Part shown: in pieces, positions 45,377 through 53,346 of the stretch | Layout of the letters: each line of letters opens with the position of its first letter | Position numbering within the stretch: the stretch's first letter is position 1 | Assembly (NCBI GenBank): GCA_017450435.1 | Contig: JAFSTO010000025.1 | Coordinates: forward strand, 1-53,346 | Reading direction: 5' to 3' | Length of the DNA stretch: 53,346 nucleotides | Source of the DNA: Paludibacteraceae bacterium | Lineage (GTDB): Bacteria; Bacteroidota; Bacteroidia; Bacteroidales; Paludibacteraceae | Translations under genes and position numbers: made by a program | Notes under the pieces: generated by a model | What the model saw: only the letters and a program-made list of their open reading frames with translations | Databases searched by the model: none | What the model was told of the DNA's origin: nothing

Positions 45377-45539
45377 ATAAATATTTTCGGTGTGTGCAAA
45401 CAATTATGTTGATTAATTCATTAAAAGTGGTGATAGCACTTTTCGTTAATTTTTTTCTATGGCGGCAAGTGACGTGCATGCATCTCCCTAATTGTTGGTA
45501 ATTTGAGCTATAGATATTGCGTACACTCATTTTTTTGTG

Positions 45540-45677
45540 TACTTTTGCAGTGGTTTTCAGCCTGTGATGCATGCTATAACCGATGCCGCAGTTGGCTTGT
45601 AATCGGGCTGTTTTCTAAAAACGTGGTATTTTTAGAAGTGCCCCTATATATTCAAATAACGTTCAAATACTATTTAA
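45540..45677 (+). promoter_or_regulatory. Promoter and long 5' leader of the 45678 secreted-protein gene
   Basis: TACTTTTG at 45540-45547 is the best promoter in the 340-nt region 45338-45677 and leaves a leader of about 125 nt, much longer than the others here. It contains a hairpin TTCTAAAAA / TTTTTAGAA (45612-45637, loop CGTGGTA). No known riboswitch is recognised. The rest of the region (45377-45539) shows nothing. Confidence 0.45.
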
Positions 45678-46742
45678 ATGATGAAGAAACTATTATTTTT
45701 TATTCCCTTTTTAACCTTTAGTTTTGTTTGTTTTATTCCCGCCTCAGCTCACACAGAGCAGGTTCAGGTTGCTAATGAAGTGGAAGGTGACGAGTATCCT
45801 ATTGTTGTCCAAGGCACGGGTTTTACTACAGATATGCCGGTACAAGCAGCCGGAGGCAAGGAAATCACTTTTACGGTTACGCTTGAGCAAAACTATGTTA
45901 TTAAGACAGTTTCTGCTTGGTATGACGGATTATACGGTAGTGGAAATATTACTGTGACCAATGTGTCCGGCACAACCTATAAATTCACCATGCCTGAGGA
46001 GGGAGAGTTGTATTACGCAGTCAACAACGACTATGGTTTAGACCCTGATTCCGTTACCGTTAAAATAGAAACTGAGCAGCAATCGTCTAACCCGCGTGTT
46101 ATAATCGCAGACAGCCGTATATCTTCATCTTCTGCCGATGCTGTGGCAGGTCAGACGGTTACTGTCACTATCCGTCCGGCTGACAACGACCGCATGACAC
46201 GTCTTACTGTTAACGGACAGAACATTAACTTTTCGTCAATCGTGGAAAATCTCAATGAGACTCTTAATGCTGACGAGGCCTACGATTGGCAATTTACTTA
46301 CACATATACCTTTACAATGCCCAACCAAGACGTTGCAGTGTCAGCAGCCTATGAGACTACCTTTGGTATCATCACCGAGTATGCCACCAACTGCACTATC
46401 GACGTACCACACCGCGCAGCGGTCGGAGAAGCGGTGACTGTTAAGGTGAACCCGGACGCCGGATATACGTGGGAAGGCGATATTTCCATACATGACTCCA
46501 ACTATTTGCTTTATGTGGAGAATCCGGATGCTTTGGATGAAAATAATCAGTTCGTTATGCCTGACGACCTGTATTCAACTGATTTGGATTATATCTACAT
46601 AGGAGCAATTTGCGTTGAAGACCTTGCTAACGGGCTCGACAATGCCGGGTCAACGACAGAGGCTGTTAAGTTTATTGACAACGGCAGGCTGCTCATCCGT
46701 CATAACGGACGTACATTTACTACCACAGGTGTAGTTATGTAA
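45678..46742 (+). CDS. Secreted beta-repeat protein with conserved C-terminal tail
   Basis: A 354-aa exported protein. ATG 45678 and ATG 45681 are both possible; the signal peptide is about MKKLLFFIPFLTFSFVCFIP, cleaved near ASA. The body has three beta-rich repeats that each end in an F-T-M-P-type strand (KFTMPEEGELYYAV, TFTMPNQDVAVSAAY, QFVMPDDLYST). They resemble divergent InlB-like/Bacteroides-Listeria repeats with V-T-V-K-V-N-P-D-A-G-Y strands. The last 27 residues are the shared tail (KFIDNGRLLIRHNGRTFTTT). No function can be assigned; it is probably a surface or extracellular protein. It stands alone between the serpin gene and the lysine operon. Confidence 0.75.
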   Translation: MMKKLLFFIPFLTFSFVCFIPASAHTEQVQVANEVEGDEYPIVVQGTGFTTDMPVQAAGGKEITFTVTLEQNYVIKTVSAWYDGLYGSGNITVTNVSGTTYKFTMPEEGELYYAVNNDYGLDPDSVTVKIETEQQSSNPRVIIADSRISSSSADAVAGQTVTVTIRPADNDRMTRLTVNGQNINFSSIVENLNETLNADEAYDWQFTYTYTFTMPNQDVAVSAAYETTFGIITEYATNCTIDVPHRAAVGEAVTVKVNPDAGYTWEGDISIHDSNYLLYVENPDALDENNQFVMPDDLYSTDLDYIYIGAICVEDLANGLDNAGSTTEAVKFIDNGRLLIRHNGRTFTTTGVVM

Positions 46743-46804
46743 CTGTAAGATTAGTTATTGTTTTATTGTAAGGATTTTCAGAATATGGCTTTTGCTATAT
46801 CGGG

Positions 46805-46832
46805 CGACGACGTGTTGTGAAACACGTCGTCG
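46805..46832 (+). terminator. Hairpin downstream of the 45678 gene
   Basis: A 12-bp perfect stem CGACGACGTGTT / AACACGTCGTCG with loop GTGA, 62 nt after the stop codon. No clean T-run follows, so it may be a 3'-end stabiliser or a weak terminator. Confidence 0.5.
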
Positions 46833-46894
46833 TGTGTTAGAAAATGGTTGTAGCAAAAAAATGATGTAATGTGAATAAATTTAAGTGCTAAGTG

Positions 46895-46925
46895 TTTGAT
46901 AGACCAAAAAAAAGCAGTATCTTTG
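46895..46925 (+). promoter_or_regulatory. Promoter of the lysine operon
   Basis: TTTG at 46895-46898, a 19-nt spacer, and TATCTTTG at 46918-46925 preceded by AAAGCAG. The leader to ATG 46944 is only about 12-20 nt, leaving no room for a lysine riboswitch. Confidence 0.78.
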
Positions 46926-46943
46926 TATCTCTTTTTAAGGAAT

Positions 46944-48254
46944 ATGAAAGTTTTAAAGTTCGGTGGTACATCTGTCGGTAGTGCGTTACGCTTCAAGAGT
47001 GTAGCGAAGATTGTAGTACCCGCAGGCAAGAACGTTGTAGTCTTGTCTGCCATGTCCGGCACCACTAATAGTCTGCTTGAGATAGCCGGTCACATGTATG
47101 ACCGAAATCCTGAGGAAGCGCGTAACGTCATTGCGGCATTGCGGAACAAGTACGAGGGGGTTGTGCAGGAGCTTTATACCAAGGCGGATTATCAACAGAA
47201 AGCACTTGAGTTTATCCGGGAGACATTTGATTATCTTCTCTCTTTCACAAAGTCCACATTTCGTGATACCCAAGAGCGTTTGGTTGTGGCGCAAGGAGAG
47301 CTGATGTCCACATTCCTGTTCGCCACTTACCTGCAGGAGCAGGGCGTCAATGTGCAGATGCTTCCTGCTCTCTCGTTCATGCGTCTGAACTCGCAGGGAG
47401 AACCGGATTTGGAAAGGATAAGGGAGTCGTTGCTCGCGTTGCTTAATGACGCACCTGACGCCGATTTGTATCTGACTCAGGGATATATATGTACCAATGT
47501 GCGCGGCGAGGTGGACAACCTCAAGCGCGGCGGTTCAGACTACTCTGCCAGCCTCATCGGAGCAGCACTGCGGGCCGAGGAGATTCAAATCTGGACAGAT
47601 ATCGATGGTCTGCACAACAACGATCCGCGTGTCGTGGATGATACTACTGCAGTGAGGCATCTTCATTTTAACGAAGCTGCAGAGCTGGCGTATTTCGGCG
47701 CGAAGATTCTCCATCCCACATGTATTCTGCCTGCCGTTGCCGCCAATGTTCCGGTCAGGTTGCTCAATACAATGGAGCCGTCGGCACAAGGAACTCTGAT
47801 TGATAATTCCTTTGATAAAGGTATAATCAAAGCCGTTGCGGCGAAGGATAATATTGTAGCTATAAAAGTGAAATCTTCGCGCATGCTGTTGGCGCCGGGA
47901 TTCTTGCGAAAGGTATTTGAGATATTCGAAAGCTACCGTACTTCAATTGACATGGTCTGTACTTCGGAGGTGGGAGTATCCCTCACGATTGACGACACAC
48001 GTTACCTTAACGATATTGTGCACGACCTGAAGAAGTACGGCTCGGTAAGTGTTGACCTTGATATGTGTATCGTTTGTGTGGTGGGAGACATGCACTGGAG
48101 CAATGCAGGCTTTGAAACAAAAGTGATGACTGCGCTGAAAGATATTTCTGTTAGAATGGTTTCATACGGCGGGAGTAATTATAATATCTCTATTCTCGTT
48201 CGTGAAGAAGATAAGGCTGCCACGCTAAAGGCGCTGAGCAAAAGCTTGTTTTAG
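46944..48254 (+). CDS. lysC: Aspartate kinase (monofunctional)
   Basis: Phosphorylates aspartate, the first step to lysine, threonine and methionine. The 436-aa form starts at ATG 46944 (MKVLKFGGTSVGSALRFKSV). The frame runs back to 46896, but that would include the promoter. Kinase motifs are KFGGTSVG (4-11), LKRGGSDYSASLIGAALRAE and WTDIDGLHNNDPRVV. Two C-terminal ACT domains follow (KVKSSRMLLAPGFLRKVFEI; SIDMVCTSEVGVSLTIDD), which normally bind lysine or threonine for feedback. There is no homoserine dehydrogenase fusion. It leads a six-gene lysine operon. Confidence 0.94.
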   Translation: MKVLKFGGTSVGSALRFKSVAKIVVPAGKNVVVLSAMSGTTNSLLEIAGHMYDRNPEEARNVIAALRNKYEGVVQELYTKADYQQKALEFIRETFDYLLSFTKSTFRDTQERLVVAQGELMSTFLFATYLQEQGVNVQMLPALSFMRLNSQGEPDLERIRESLLALLNDAPDADLYLTQGYICTNVRGEVDNLKRGGSDYSASLIGAALRAEEIQIWTDIDGLHNNDPRVVDDTTAVRHLHFNEAAELAYFGAKILHPTCILPAVAANVPVRLLNTMEPSAQGTLIDNSFDKGIIKAVAAKDNIVAIKVKSSRMLLAPGFLRKVFEIFESYRTSIDMVCTSEVGVSLTIDDTRYLNDIVHDLKKYGSVSVDLDMCIVCVVGDMHWSNAGFETKVMTALKDISVRMVSYGGSNYNISILVREEDKAATLKALSKSLF

Positions 48255-48309
48255 CCTGTTATGAGTAATTATTCGGACGTATAGTCCGCTTACAATGAGG
48301 TGATAAGTT

Positions 48310-49461
48310 ATGGTAAAAGGTTTGTTTCCGATAGAAGAGCTATCTGCACGTAGAACACCGTTCTACTATTACGACTCTGCGTTGCTTCGTGCCACATTGG
48401 CGGAAATCAGCAGTCTGCTGCTGCGTTATCCTGATTGGAAAGTACATTATGCGCTGAAGGCAAACTTCAACCCTGCCCTTTTGCAGATTATTGCAGAATA
48501 CGGGTTGGGCGCCGACTGTGCGACCGGAGGAGAGATACAAGCTGCATTAGATGCCGGCTTTGCGCCGGACGGCATCGTCTATACGGGTGTGGGCAAACGC
48601 GACGAAGACATCAGATTAGCGCTTAACGCCGGCATCGGACGATTCAATGTCGAATCCGTGGCAGAACTGCAGGTTATTAATGAAATAGCGACTGCGATGG
48701 GAAAAGTGGCGAAGGTAAGCTTCCGGGTAAATCCCGACATGGGAGCATATTCCTATGCCAATATCACCACAGGACTCACTGAAAACAAATTCGGCATTCA
48801 TCACACTATGCTTGAAGACGCTGTCAAACAGGCGTTGTTGATGACGAATATAGAACTGTGCGGACTACATTTCCATATTGGTTCACAAATCTTAGACACG
48901 GCAGATTTTATTCCTTTGTGCAATCGTATCAACCAGTGTTTGGAGCTGACTGACCGTTTGGGCGTTACCTTGCGGGATGTCAATGTCGGTGGTGGGTTAG
49001 GAATCGAATATGACCACCCTAATCATCGTCCAATGGCCGATTTTGCCTCATACTTTGAGGTCTATAAGAAACACCTTCATACTAAACTGCCTGTTCATTT
49101 CGAATTAGGACGTAGTGTGGTGGCTCCTTGTGGTACACTTATTTCCAGAGTATTATATGTCAAGGAGGGAGTGCATCATAAGTTTGTGATTTTAGATGCA
49201 AGTATGACTGAGCTTATACGTCCCGCTCTTTATAGTGCCTATCATAGGATAGAGAATCTTACCTCAGAAGAAGCTGAAGAGGTGTATGATGTAGTCGGAC
49301 CTATCAGCGAACACTCTGACGTGTTCGGCAAGGAGGTTAAGCTGAACAGATGTCGCCGTGGCGACCTTATCGCCATACGTAGCGCAGGGGCATACGGAGA
49401 GGCAATGGCGTCACACTTCAACTGCAGGCCATTCCCCGAAGCTTTCATAAGTGAGCAGTGA
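48310..49461 (+). CDS. lysA: Diaminopimelate decarboxylase
   Basis: PLP enzyme that makes L-lysine from meso-diaminopimelate, the final step. The 383-aa protein has the PLP lysine K50 in HYALKANFNP, the HFHIGSQI motif, the phosphate-binding GGGLGIEY, the FELGRSVVAPCG substrate loop, and a C-terminal beta domain with PISEHSDVFGK and GAYGEAMASHFN. It starts at ATG 48310, 55 nt after lysC, in the same direction. Confidence 0.95.
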   Translation: MVKGLFPIEELSARRTPFYYYDSALLRATLAEISSLLLRYPDWKVHYALKANFNPALLQIIAEYGLGADCATGGEIQAALDAGFAPDGIVYTGVGKRDEDIRLALNAGIGRFNVESVAELQVINEIATAMGKVAKVSFRVNPDMGAYSYANITTGLTENKFGIHHTMLEDAVKQALLMTNIELCGLHFHIGSQILDTADFIPLCNRINQCLELTDRLGVTLRDVNVGGGLGIEYDHPNHRPMADFASYFEVYKKHLHTKLPVHFELGRSVVAPCGTLISRVLYVKEGVHHKFVILDASMTELIRPALYSAYHRIENLTSEEAEEVYDVVGPISEHSDVFGKEVKLNRCRRGDLIAIRSAGAYGEAMASHFNCRPFPEAFISEQ

Positions 49462-49543
49462 CAGGTGGTTTTGGCGGATGCAATGTTTGCGTATCACCAG
49501 ATAAATTAATATTATAATTATTACCCTTAAAAACATTTCAACA

Positions 49544-50443
49544 ATGAAAAAGATTAGTGTAGCTGTAGTAGGTTACGGCAATATTGGCAGATATACGCTT
49601 GAGGCTCTTGTAGAGACTCCTGACTTTGAGGTGGCAGGCATAGTACGCCGGCGAGGTGCGGAAGACTGTCCGAAGGAGTTGGCGGGTTACAAGGTAGTGA
49701 AAGACATTCGCGAATTAGGACATGTCGATGTGGCTATTCTCTCTGTTCCTTCGCGTAGTGTGGAGGCTTATGCTAAAGATATTCTTCCTCTTGGAATTAA
49801 CACTGTTGACTCGTTTGACATCCATACTCAGGTACCTTCGCTTCGTCGCATGTTAAATGAGGTGGCTCAGCAAAGCGGAGCAGTAAGTGTTATCAGTGCC
49901 GGTTGGGATCCGGGCTCGGACAGTGTTGTAAGGGCGTTGCTTGAGAGCATGGCTCCAAAAGGGCTGACTGATACCAATTTCGGTCCGGGACGCTCAATGG
50001 GACATAGCGTAGCAGTACGGGCCATTGAAGGCGTTAAGGATGCTCTGAGCGTGACTATACCTCTCGGTACCGGCATTCATCGACGTATGGTGTATGTTGA
50101 GCTGGAGGACGGTGCCGATTTTGACAGAGTGGAAAAAGCAATAAAGAACGACCCTTATTTTGTGCATGATGAGACCCACGTGCAGCAAGTCAGCAGTGTG
50201 AAAGACCTCAATGATGTGGGGCATGGCGTTAATCTTGTGAGAAAAGGTGTATCAGGCAAGACACATAACCAACTCTTTGAGTTCAATATGAAGATTAATA
50301 ACCCTGCTCTTACAGGTCAGATTCTTGTTGCCGTTGCGCGTGCTACAATGCGGCTGCAACCCGGCTGTTACACAATGATAGAGATTCCTGTGGTGGATCT
50401 GTTGCCGGGAGATAGAGAGACATGGGTGCAGAGATTAGTGTGA
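49544..50443 (+). CDS. ddh: meso-Diaminopimelate dehydrogenase
   Basis: NADPH-dependent enzyme that converts tetrahydrodipicolinate directly to meso-DAP in one step, replacing the four-step acyl-DAP branches. The 299-aa protein has an N-terminal Rossmann motif VVGYGNIGRYTLEAL, DSFDIH, a SAGWDPGSDSVVRALLES block, and FGPGRSMGHSVAVRAIEGVK, all typical of Ddh; length agrees with Bacteroidales homologues. It lies 82 nt downstream of lysA in the lysine operon. It also supplies peptidoglycan with meso-DAP. Confidence 0.94.
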   Translation: MKKISVAVVGYGNIGRYTLEALVETPDFEVAGIVRRRGAEDCPKELAGYKVVKDIRELGHVDVAILSVPSRSVEAYAKDILPLGINTVDSFDIHTQVPSLRRMLNEVAQQSGAVSVISAGWDPGSDSVVRALLESMAPKGLTDTNFGPGRSMGHSVAVRAIEGVKDALSVTIPLGTGIHRRMVYVELEDGADFDRVEKAIKNDPYFVHDETHVQQVSSVKDLNDVGHGVNLVRKGVSGKTHNQLFEFNMKINNPALTGQILVAVARATMRLQPGCYTMIEIPVVDLLPGDRETWVQRLV

Positions 50444-50492
50444 TAGAATACGGGAAACGTTGTGAAGAATATTTCTAAGTTATTATACGGAA

Positions 50493-51494
50493 ATGAACGT
50501 AGCTATTGTAGGTGCAAGCGGTGCTGTCGGACAGGAGTTTCTAAAAGTCTTGGATGAGAGAAATTTCCCCGTTGACAATCTTATGCTTTTCGGTTCGACG
50601 AGAAGTGCCGGACGTAAATATGTGTTCAGAAACAAAGAGTATGAGGTTAAACTGCTGCAGCACAACGATGATTTTAAAGATATAGACATCGCCTTTACCT
50701 CTGCCGGAGCAAGTACTTCCAAAGAGTTTGCTCAAACGATAACAAAGTATGGAGCTGTTATGATTGACAACTCCAGTGCTTTCCGCATGGATAGTGATGT
50801 GCCTTTGGTTGTTCCTGAGTGTAACGCAAGTGACGCATTGGTTCGCCCACGGGGTATAATTGCCAACCCTAACTGCACAACAATCATGATGGTAGTAGTA
50901 TTGAAGCCAATTGAGCGGTTGTCACATATCACTCGCGTTCATGTGGCCAGTTACCAATCGGCGTCAGGAGCCGGTGCACAGGCAATGGCAGAGTTGCAAC
51001 AGCAGTATCGTGACCTCGCGGCAGGATTGCCGGTAACGGTGGAAAAGTTTGCTTATCAATTGGCGTACAATGTCATCCCGCAGATTGACGTGTTTACTGA
51101 GAACGGGTACACAAAGGAGGAGATGAAGATGTTTAATGAGACTCGTAAGATTCTCCATTCCGATGTGCGCTGCTCCGCCATGTGTGTACGTATCTCTGCT
51201 TTGCGTTCACATTCGGAGGCCTTGTGGATTGAGACGGAGAGTCCGCTGAGTGTGGAGCAGGTGCAGGCAGCGTTAGCTGCCGCTCCCGGAGTGACTCTCC
51301 TTGACGAACCGGCTACGCAGACCTATCCCATGCCGCTGTTTACTGCCGGAAAAGATAATGTGTTTGTCGGACGTGTAAGAAAAGACCTTGCGGCAGAGAA
51401 CAGTATAACACTCTGGCTCTCAGGTGACCAGATAAAGAAAGGCGCTGCACTGAACGCCGTTCAGATAGCTGAATATTTGATTGATAAGTTGTAA
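50493..51494 (+). CDS. asd: Aspartate-semialdehyde dehydrogenase
   Basis: Reduces aspartyl phosphate with NADPH to the semialdehyde, the second step of the pathway. The 333-aa protein has the Rossmann motif [15 protein letters not shown] (6-20), the catalytic C128 in [26 protein letters not shown], and the substrate Arg/His region in [15 protein letters not shown]. It follows ddh by 49 nt. Confidence 0.96.
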   Translation: MNVAIVGASGAVGQEFLKVLDERNFPVDNLMLFGSTRSAGRKYVFRNKEYEVKLLQHNDDFKDIDIAFTSAGASTSKEFAQTITKYGAVMIDNSSAFRMDSDVPLVVPECNASDALVRPRGIIANPNCTTIMMVVVLKPIERLSHITRVHVASYQSASGAGAQAMAELQQQYRDLAAGLPVTVEKFAYQLAYNVIPQIDVFTENGYTKEEMKMFNETRKILHSDVRCSAMCVRISALRSHSEALWIETESPLSVEQVQAALAAAPGVTLLDEPATQTYPMPLFTAGKDNVFVGRVRKDLAAENSITLWLSGDQIKKGAALNAVQIAEYLIDKL

Positions 51495-51504
51495 GTTTTG
51501 AGTT

Positions 51505-52392
51505 ATGAGTTGTATGTTCAAAGGTTGTGGCACAGCATTGCTCACACCGTTCAAGGGTGCAGAGGTGGATTATGAGGCATACGCAGAGCTCGTTGCGCGG
51601 CAAGTAGTTGCAGGAGTGGATTTTCTTGTGCCTCTTGGTACAACGGGTGAGACTCCCACATTGTCAGACAGCGAGAAACGTAGGGTGCTGGACGTGGTTC
51701 GACAACATTCTTCTGCTTTGCCTGTCATGGTAGGAGTCGGCTCAAATTCTGTTAGTGCAACAGTAGCGAATATCCGTCTGTTGAGCGATGCTGACGCTTT
51801 CCTGGTAGTAGTGCCGTTTTACAATAAACCGCCACAAAAGGGAATGTATGAGTATTTTAAGGCAGTAGCCGAAAGCACTGACAAGCCGGTTGTTTTATAT
51901 AATGTTCCCGGACGTACAGGCGCCAACCTTGAAGCGCAAACTACTTTGGCGTTAGCAAGGGATATTCCGAATATTATCGGTATTAAAGAGGCATCAAGTA
52001 ATGAGGCGCAGATTAAAACTATTCTTGCCAATCGGCCTCAAGGCTTTGTTGTTTTAAGCGGCAATGACTCCGAAACAGCGCAACTAATGATGCAAGGGGC
52101 TGACGGCGTTATTTCCGTTGCGTCTAATATCGTTCCGCGGTTGATGGCGAATTTTATAAAAGCTTTGGAATGTGGTGACTCTGAATTGGCCGTGCAAATG
52201 GATGAACGCCTTCAGCCGCTTTTTAATAACTTGTTTGTTGAACCTAATCCTATCCCCGCCAAGTATGCGATGGCGCAGTTGGGATTAATGGAAAACAGCC
52301 TTCGCTTGCCCCTTGTCACGGCTTGTAAGGAAACAGAGGTGATAATAACAGACACGTTAAATCAGTTGTCAGAATTTTACAGTTTAGGGTAA
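51505..52392 (+). CDS. dapA: 4-hydroxy-tetrahydrodipicolinate synthase
   Basis: Condenses pyruvate with aspartate semialdehyde, the branch point to lysine. The 295-aa TIM barrel has T46-T47 (PLGTTGETPTL), Y132 (LYNVPGRTG) and the Schiff-base lysine K161 (IIGIKEAS), plus the GNDSETAQLMMQGADG segment. The start is ATG 51505, 10 nt after asd; ATG at codon 4 is an alternative. In many bacteria it is feedback-inhibited by lysine. Confidence 0.96.
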   Translation: MSCMFKGCGTALLTPFKGAEVDYEAYAELVARQVVAGVDFLVPLGTTGETPTLSDSEKRRVLDVVRQHSSALPVMVGVGSNSVSATVANIRLLSDADAFLVVVPFYNKPPQKGMYEYFKAVAESTDKPVVLYNVPGRTGANLEAQTTLALARDIPNIIGIKEASSNEAQIKTILANRPQGFVVLSGNDSETAQLMMQGADGVISVASNIVPRLMANFIKALECGDSELAVQMDERLQPLFNNLFVEPNPIPAKYAMAQLGLMENSLRLPLVTACKETEVIITDTLNQLSEFYSLG

Positions 52393-52396
52393 TACA

Positions 52397-53059
52397 ATGA
52401 TAAAAGTAGTAATCAGTGGCTACGGCAAGATGGGCCACATGGTAGAGCAGGAGCTAAAGAGTCGTGGTATTGAACTCGTGCTGGCGAGCGAGGATATCAC
52501 ATCCTCTGACCCGGAGATTGACAAGGAGTGTGTCTGTATCGATTTTACCACTCCCGCTGCCTTTCGTGCTAATTATACATTTCTTGCGCAGCACTTCAAA
52601 GCTGTGGTAGTAGGTACAACCGGATGGAGTGATATATTCGACGAGGTGAAAAAAGCTTTCGACGAGGCGGCTACGCCGATGATATATGCTTCCAACTTCT
52701 CTTTAGGAGTCAATGCACTGTACGCAGCAGTGGCAAAAACATGCTCTATGCTAAAGGATGCCGGCTATGAGCCGCATATAGAGGAGATTCACCATATACA
52801 TAAGTTAGACGCACCATCCGGCACGGCAAAGACGTTAGCGGGTATTGTGGAGACAGAACTGGGCAACAGACCGGAAATAACATCGCTGAGAGAGGGTGAG
52901 GTGCCGGGAATACACACATTGACGCTTACCTCCGATTGTGACAGTCTGACCCTGCGGCATGAGGCTTTCTCAAGAGCAGGCTTTGCTAAGGGGGCTGTTA
53001 CAGCCGCCTTGTTTACGGAAAATCTGCAAGGAGTGCATGAGTTTTGCGAACTGTTATAA
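52397..53059 (+). CDS. dapB: 4-hydroxy-tetrahydrodipicolinate reductase
   Basis: Reduces the DapA product to tetrahydrodipicolinate, the Ddh substrate. The 220-aa protein is short compared with E. coli DapB (273 aa), which is common in Bacteroidota. It keeps the nucleotide motif ISGYGKMGHMV (6-16), CIDFTTPAAF, VVGTTGWSD, YASNFSLGVNALY, and the catalytic HHIHKLDAPSGTAKT. It starts 4 nt after dapA and is the last gene of the operon, followed by a terminator. Confidence 0.95.
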   Translation: MIKVVISGYGKMGHMVEQELKSRGIELVLASEDITSSDPEIDKECVCIDFTTPAAFRANYTFLAQHFKAVVVGTTGWSDIFDEVKKAFDEAATPMIYASNFSLGVNALYAAVAKTCSMLKDAGYEPHIEEIHHIHKLDAPSGTAKTLAGIVETELGNRPEITSLREGEVPGIHTLTLTSDCDSLTLRHEAFSRAGFAKGAVTAALFTENLQGVHEFCELL

Positions 53060-53063
53060 AACG

Positions 53064-53099
53064 AAAAGCGCATTGCCGGCTAACCGATAATGCGCTTTT
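53064..53099 (+). terminator. Terminator of the lysine operon
   Basis: AAAAGCGCATT / AATGCGCTTTT stem with an inner CGG/CCG pairing, running into TTTTTGTTTTG, immediately after the dapB stop codon. Confidence 0.9.
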
Positions 53100-53105
53100 T
53101 GTTTT

Positions 53106-53346
53106 GTTGTTTCAGTACCGCGAGCGAGGCTGTCTAACAACAAAAAATGTTAGATAGTCTCTTTTTATTTATTCGACATAAAAAATTGTTAGCCCTTATA
53201 TGTGGGTTGGTGTTTTTATTGATTCCAAGCGCAGGATATAATAAAAGCTCCCATTAGAGAGCCTATCGCATCATTTTAATAGCTTTTTCGAGCAAAAATA
53301 GTTGTTATAGGTATACTAAGACACCCCTTGCGCCATCTTTTTTATG
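53106..53346. other. Non-coding right end with one extra hairpin
   Basis: No gene is recognised here. A hairpin CTGTCTAACA / TGTTAGATAG (53130-53139, 53148-53157) followed by TCTCTTTTTATTT resembles the terminator at 21983-22009 in its stem sequence. The rest is A/T-rich. Confidence 0.5.

Noticed and set aside
46926-46943. Lysine riboswitch before lysC
   Set aside because: The leader is only about 12-20 nt, far too short for the L-box aptamer.
53165-53245. Signal-peptide-like stretch (KKLLALICGLVFLLIPSAG) near the right edge
   Set aside because: No ATG or plausible start, and a stop follows six residues later; at most a remnant.

Overview
The window looks like a chromosomal segment of an anaerobic Bacteroidales bacterium. 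The evidence is: Bacteroidota-type promoters (a -7 box TAnnTTTG, sometimes with TTTG about 19-20 nt upstream), a PorQ-type type IX secretion protein, a TonB-dependent receptor with a carboxypeptidase-regulatory-like N-terminus, BspA-like leucine-rich repeats, PKD and PCMD-type surface proteins, a diheme-type fumarate reductase, meso-DAP dehydrogenase, and a bacterial GGGP-synthase homologue. Degraded genes and repeats suggest an uncultured, fairly plastic genome. I cannot name a genus.

Left part (1-17 kb). The window opens inside a secreted protein that ends in a short conserved C-terminal tail, followed by three copies of a palindromic repeat. On the minus strand come GDP-mannose pyrophosphorylase (manC), then a likely operon running SIMPL protein, NADP-type glutamate dehydrogenase (gdhA), and an unusual fusion of receiver domains to a PEP/pyruvate-binding domain. 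On the plus strand are a small DMT-type membrane protein and an unknown exported protein. Next is a four-gene operon (8.3-16.9 kb): a TonB-dependent receptor plus three secreted modular proteins that share domains and all end in the same tail. A tRNA-Pro(GGG) with a strong bidirectional terminator follows.

Middle part (17-36 kb). This holds an OmpA/beta-propeller envelope protein (minus), L-aspartate oxidase (nadB, plus), and a relict of a TPR gene joined to a displaced copy of the tail-coding sequence. The rest is a minus-strand region in which the three fumarate reductase/succinate dehydrogenase subunits are kept in C-A-B order but spread over about 13.7 kb, separated by rmuC, a leucine-rich-repeat protein, and small accessory genes. 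Two of those accessory genes are broken: a PKD lipoprotein by a frameshift and a small exported protein by an in-frame TGA. FrdA carries a 116-residue Ala/Lys/Glu-rich N-terminal extension in front of its normal start.

Right part (36-53 kb). A plus-strand housekeeping run contains porQ, cmk, ispH, a GGGP-synthase family gene, pfkA, a Bax-inhibitor-1 family gene and leuS. It converges on a lipoprotein serpin (minus). Then come another tail-bearing secreted protein and a six-gene lysine operon (lysC, lysA, ddh, asd, dapA, dapB) that covers every step from aspartate to lysine by the diaminopimelate dehydrogenase route.

The most interesting signals are: (1) a C-terminal tail shared by six otherwise dissimilar exported proteins plus one stray DNA copy, in a genome with PorQ, which could be a cell-surface sorting signal unlike the standard one; (2) the tail-bearing TonB operon; (3) the helical extension on FrdA; and (4) the receiver/PEP-binding fusion next to gdhA.
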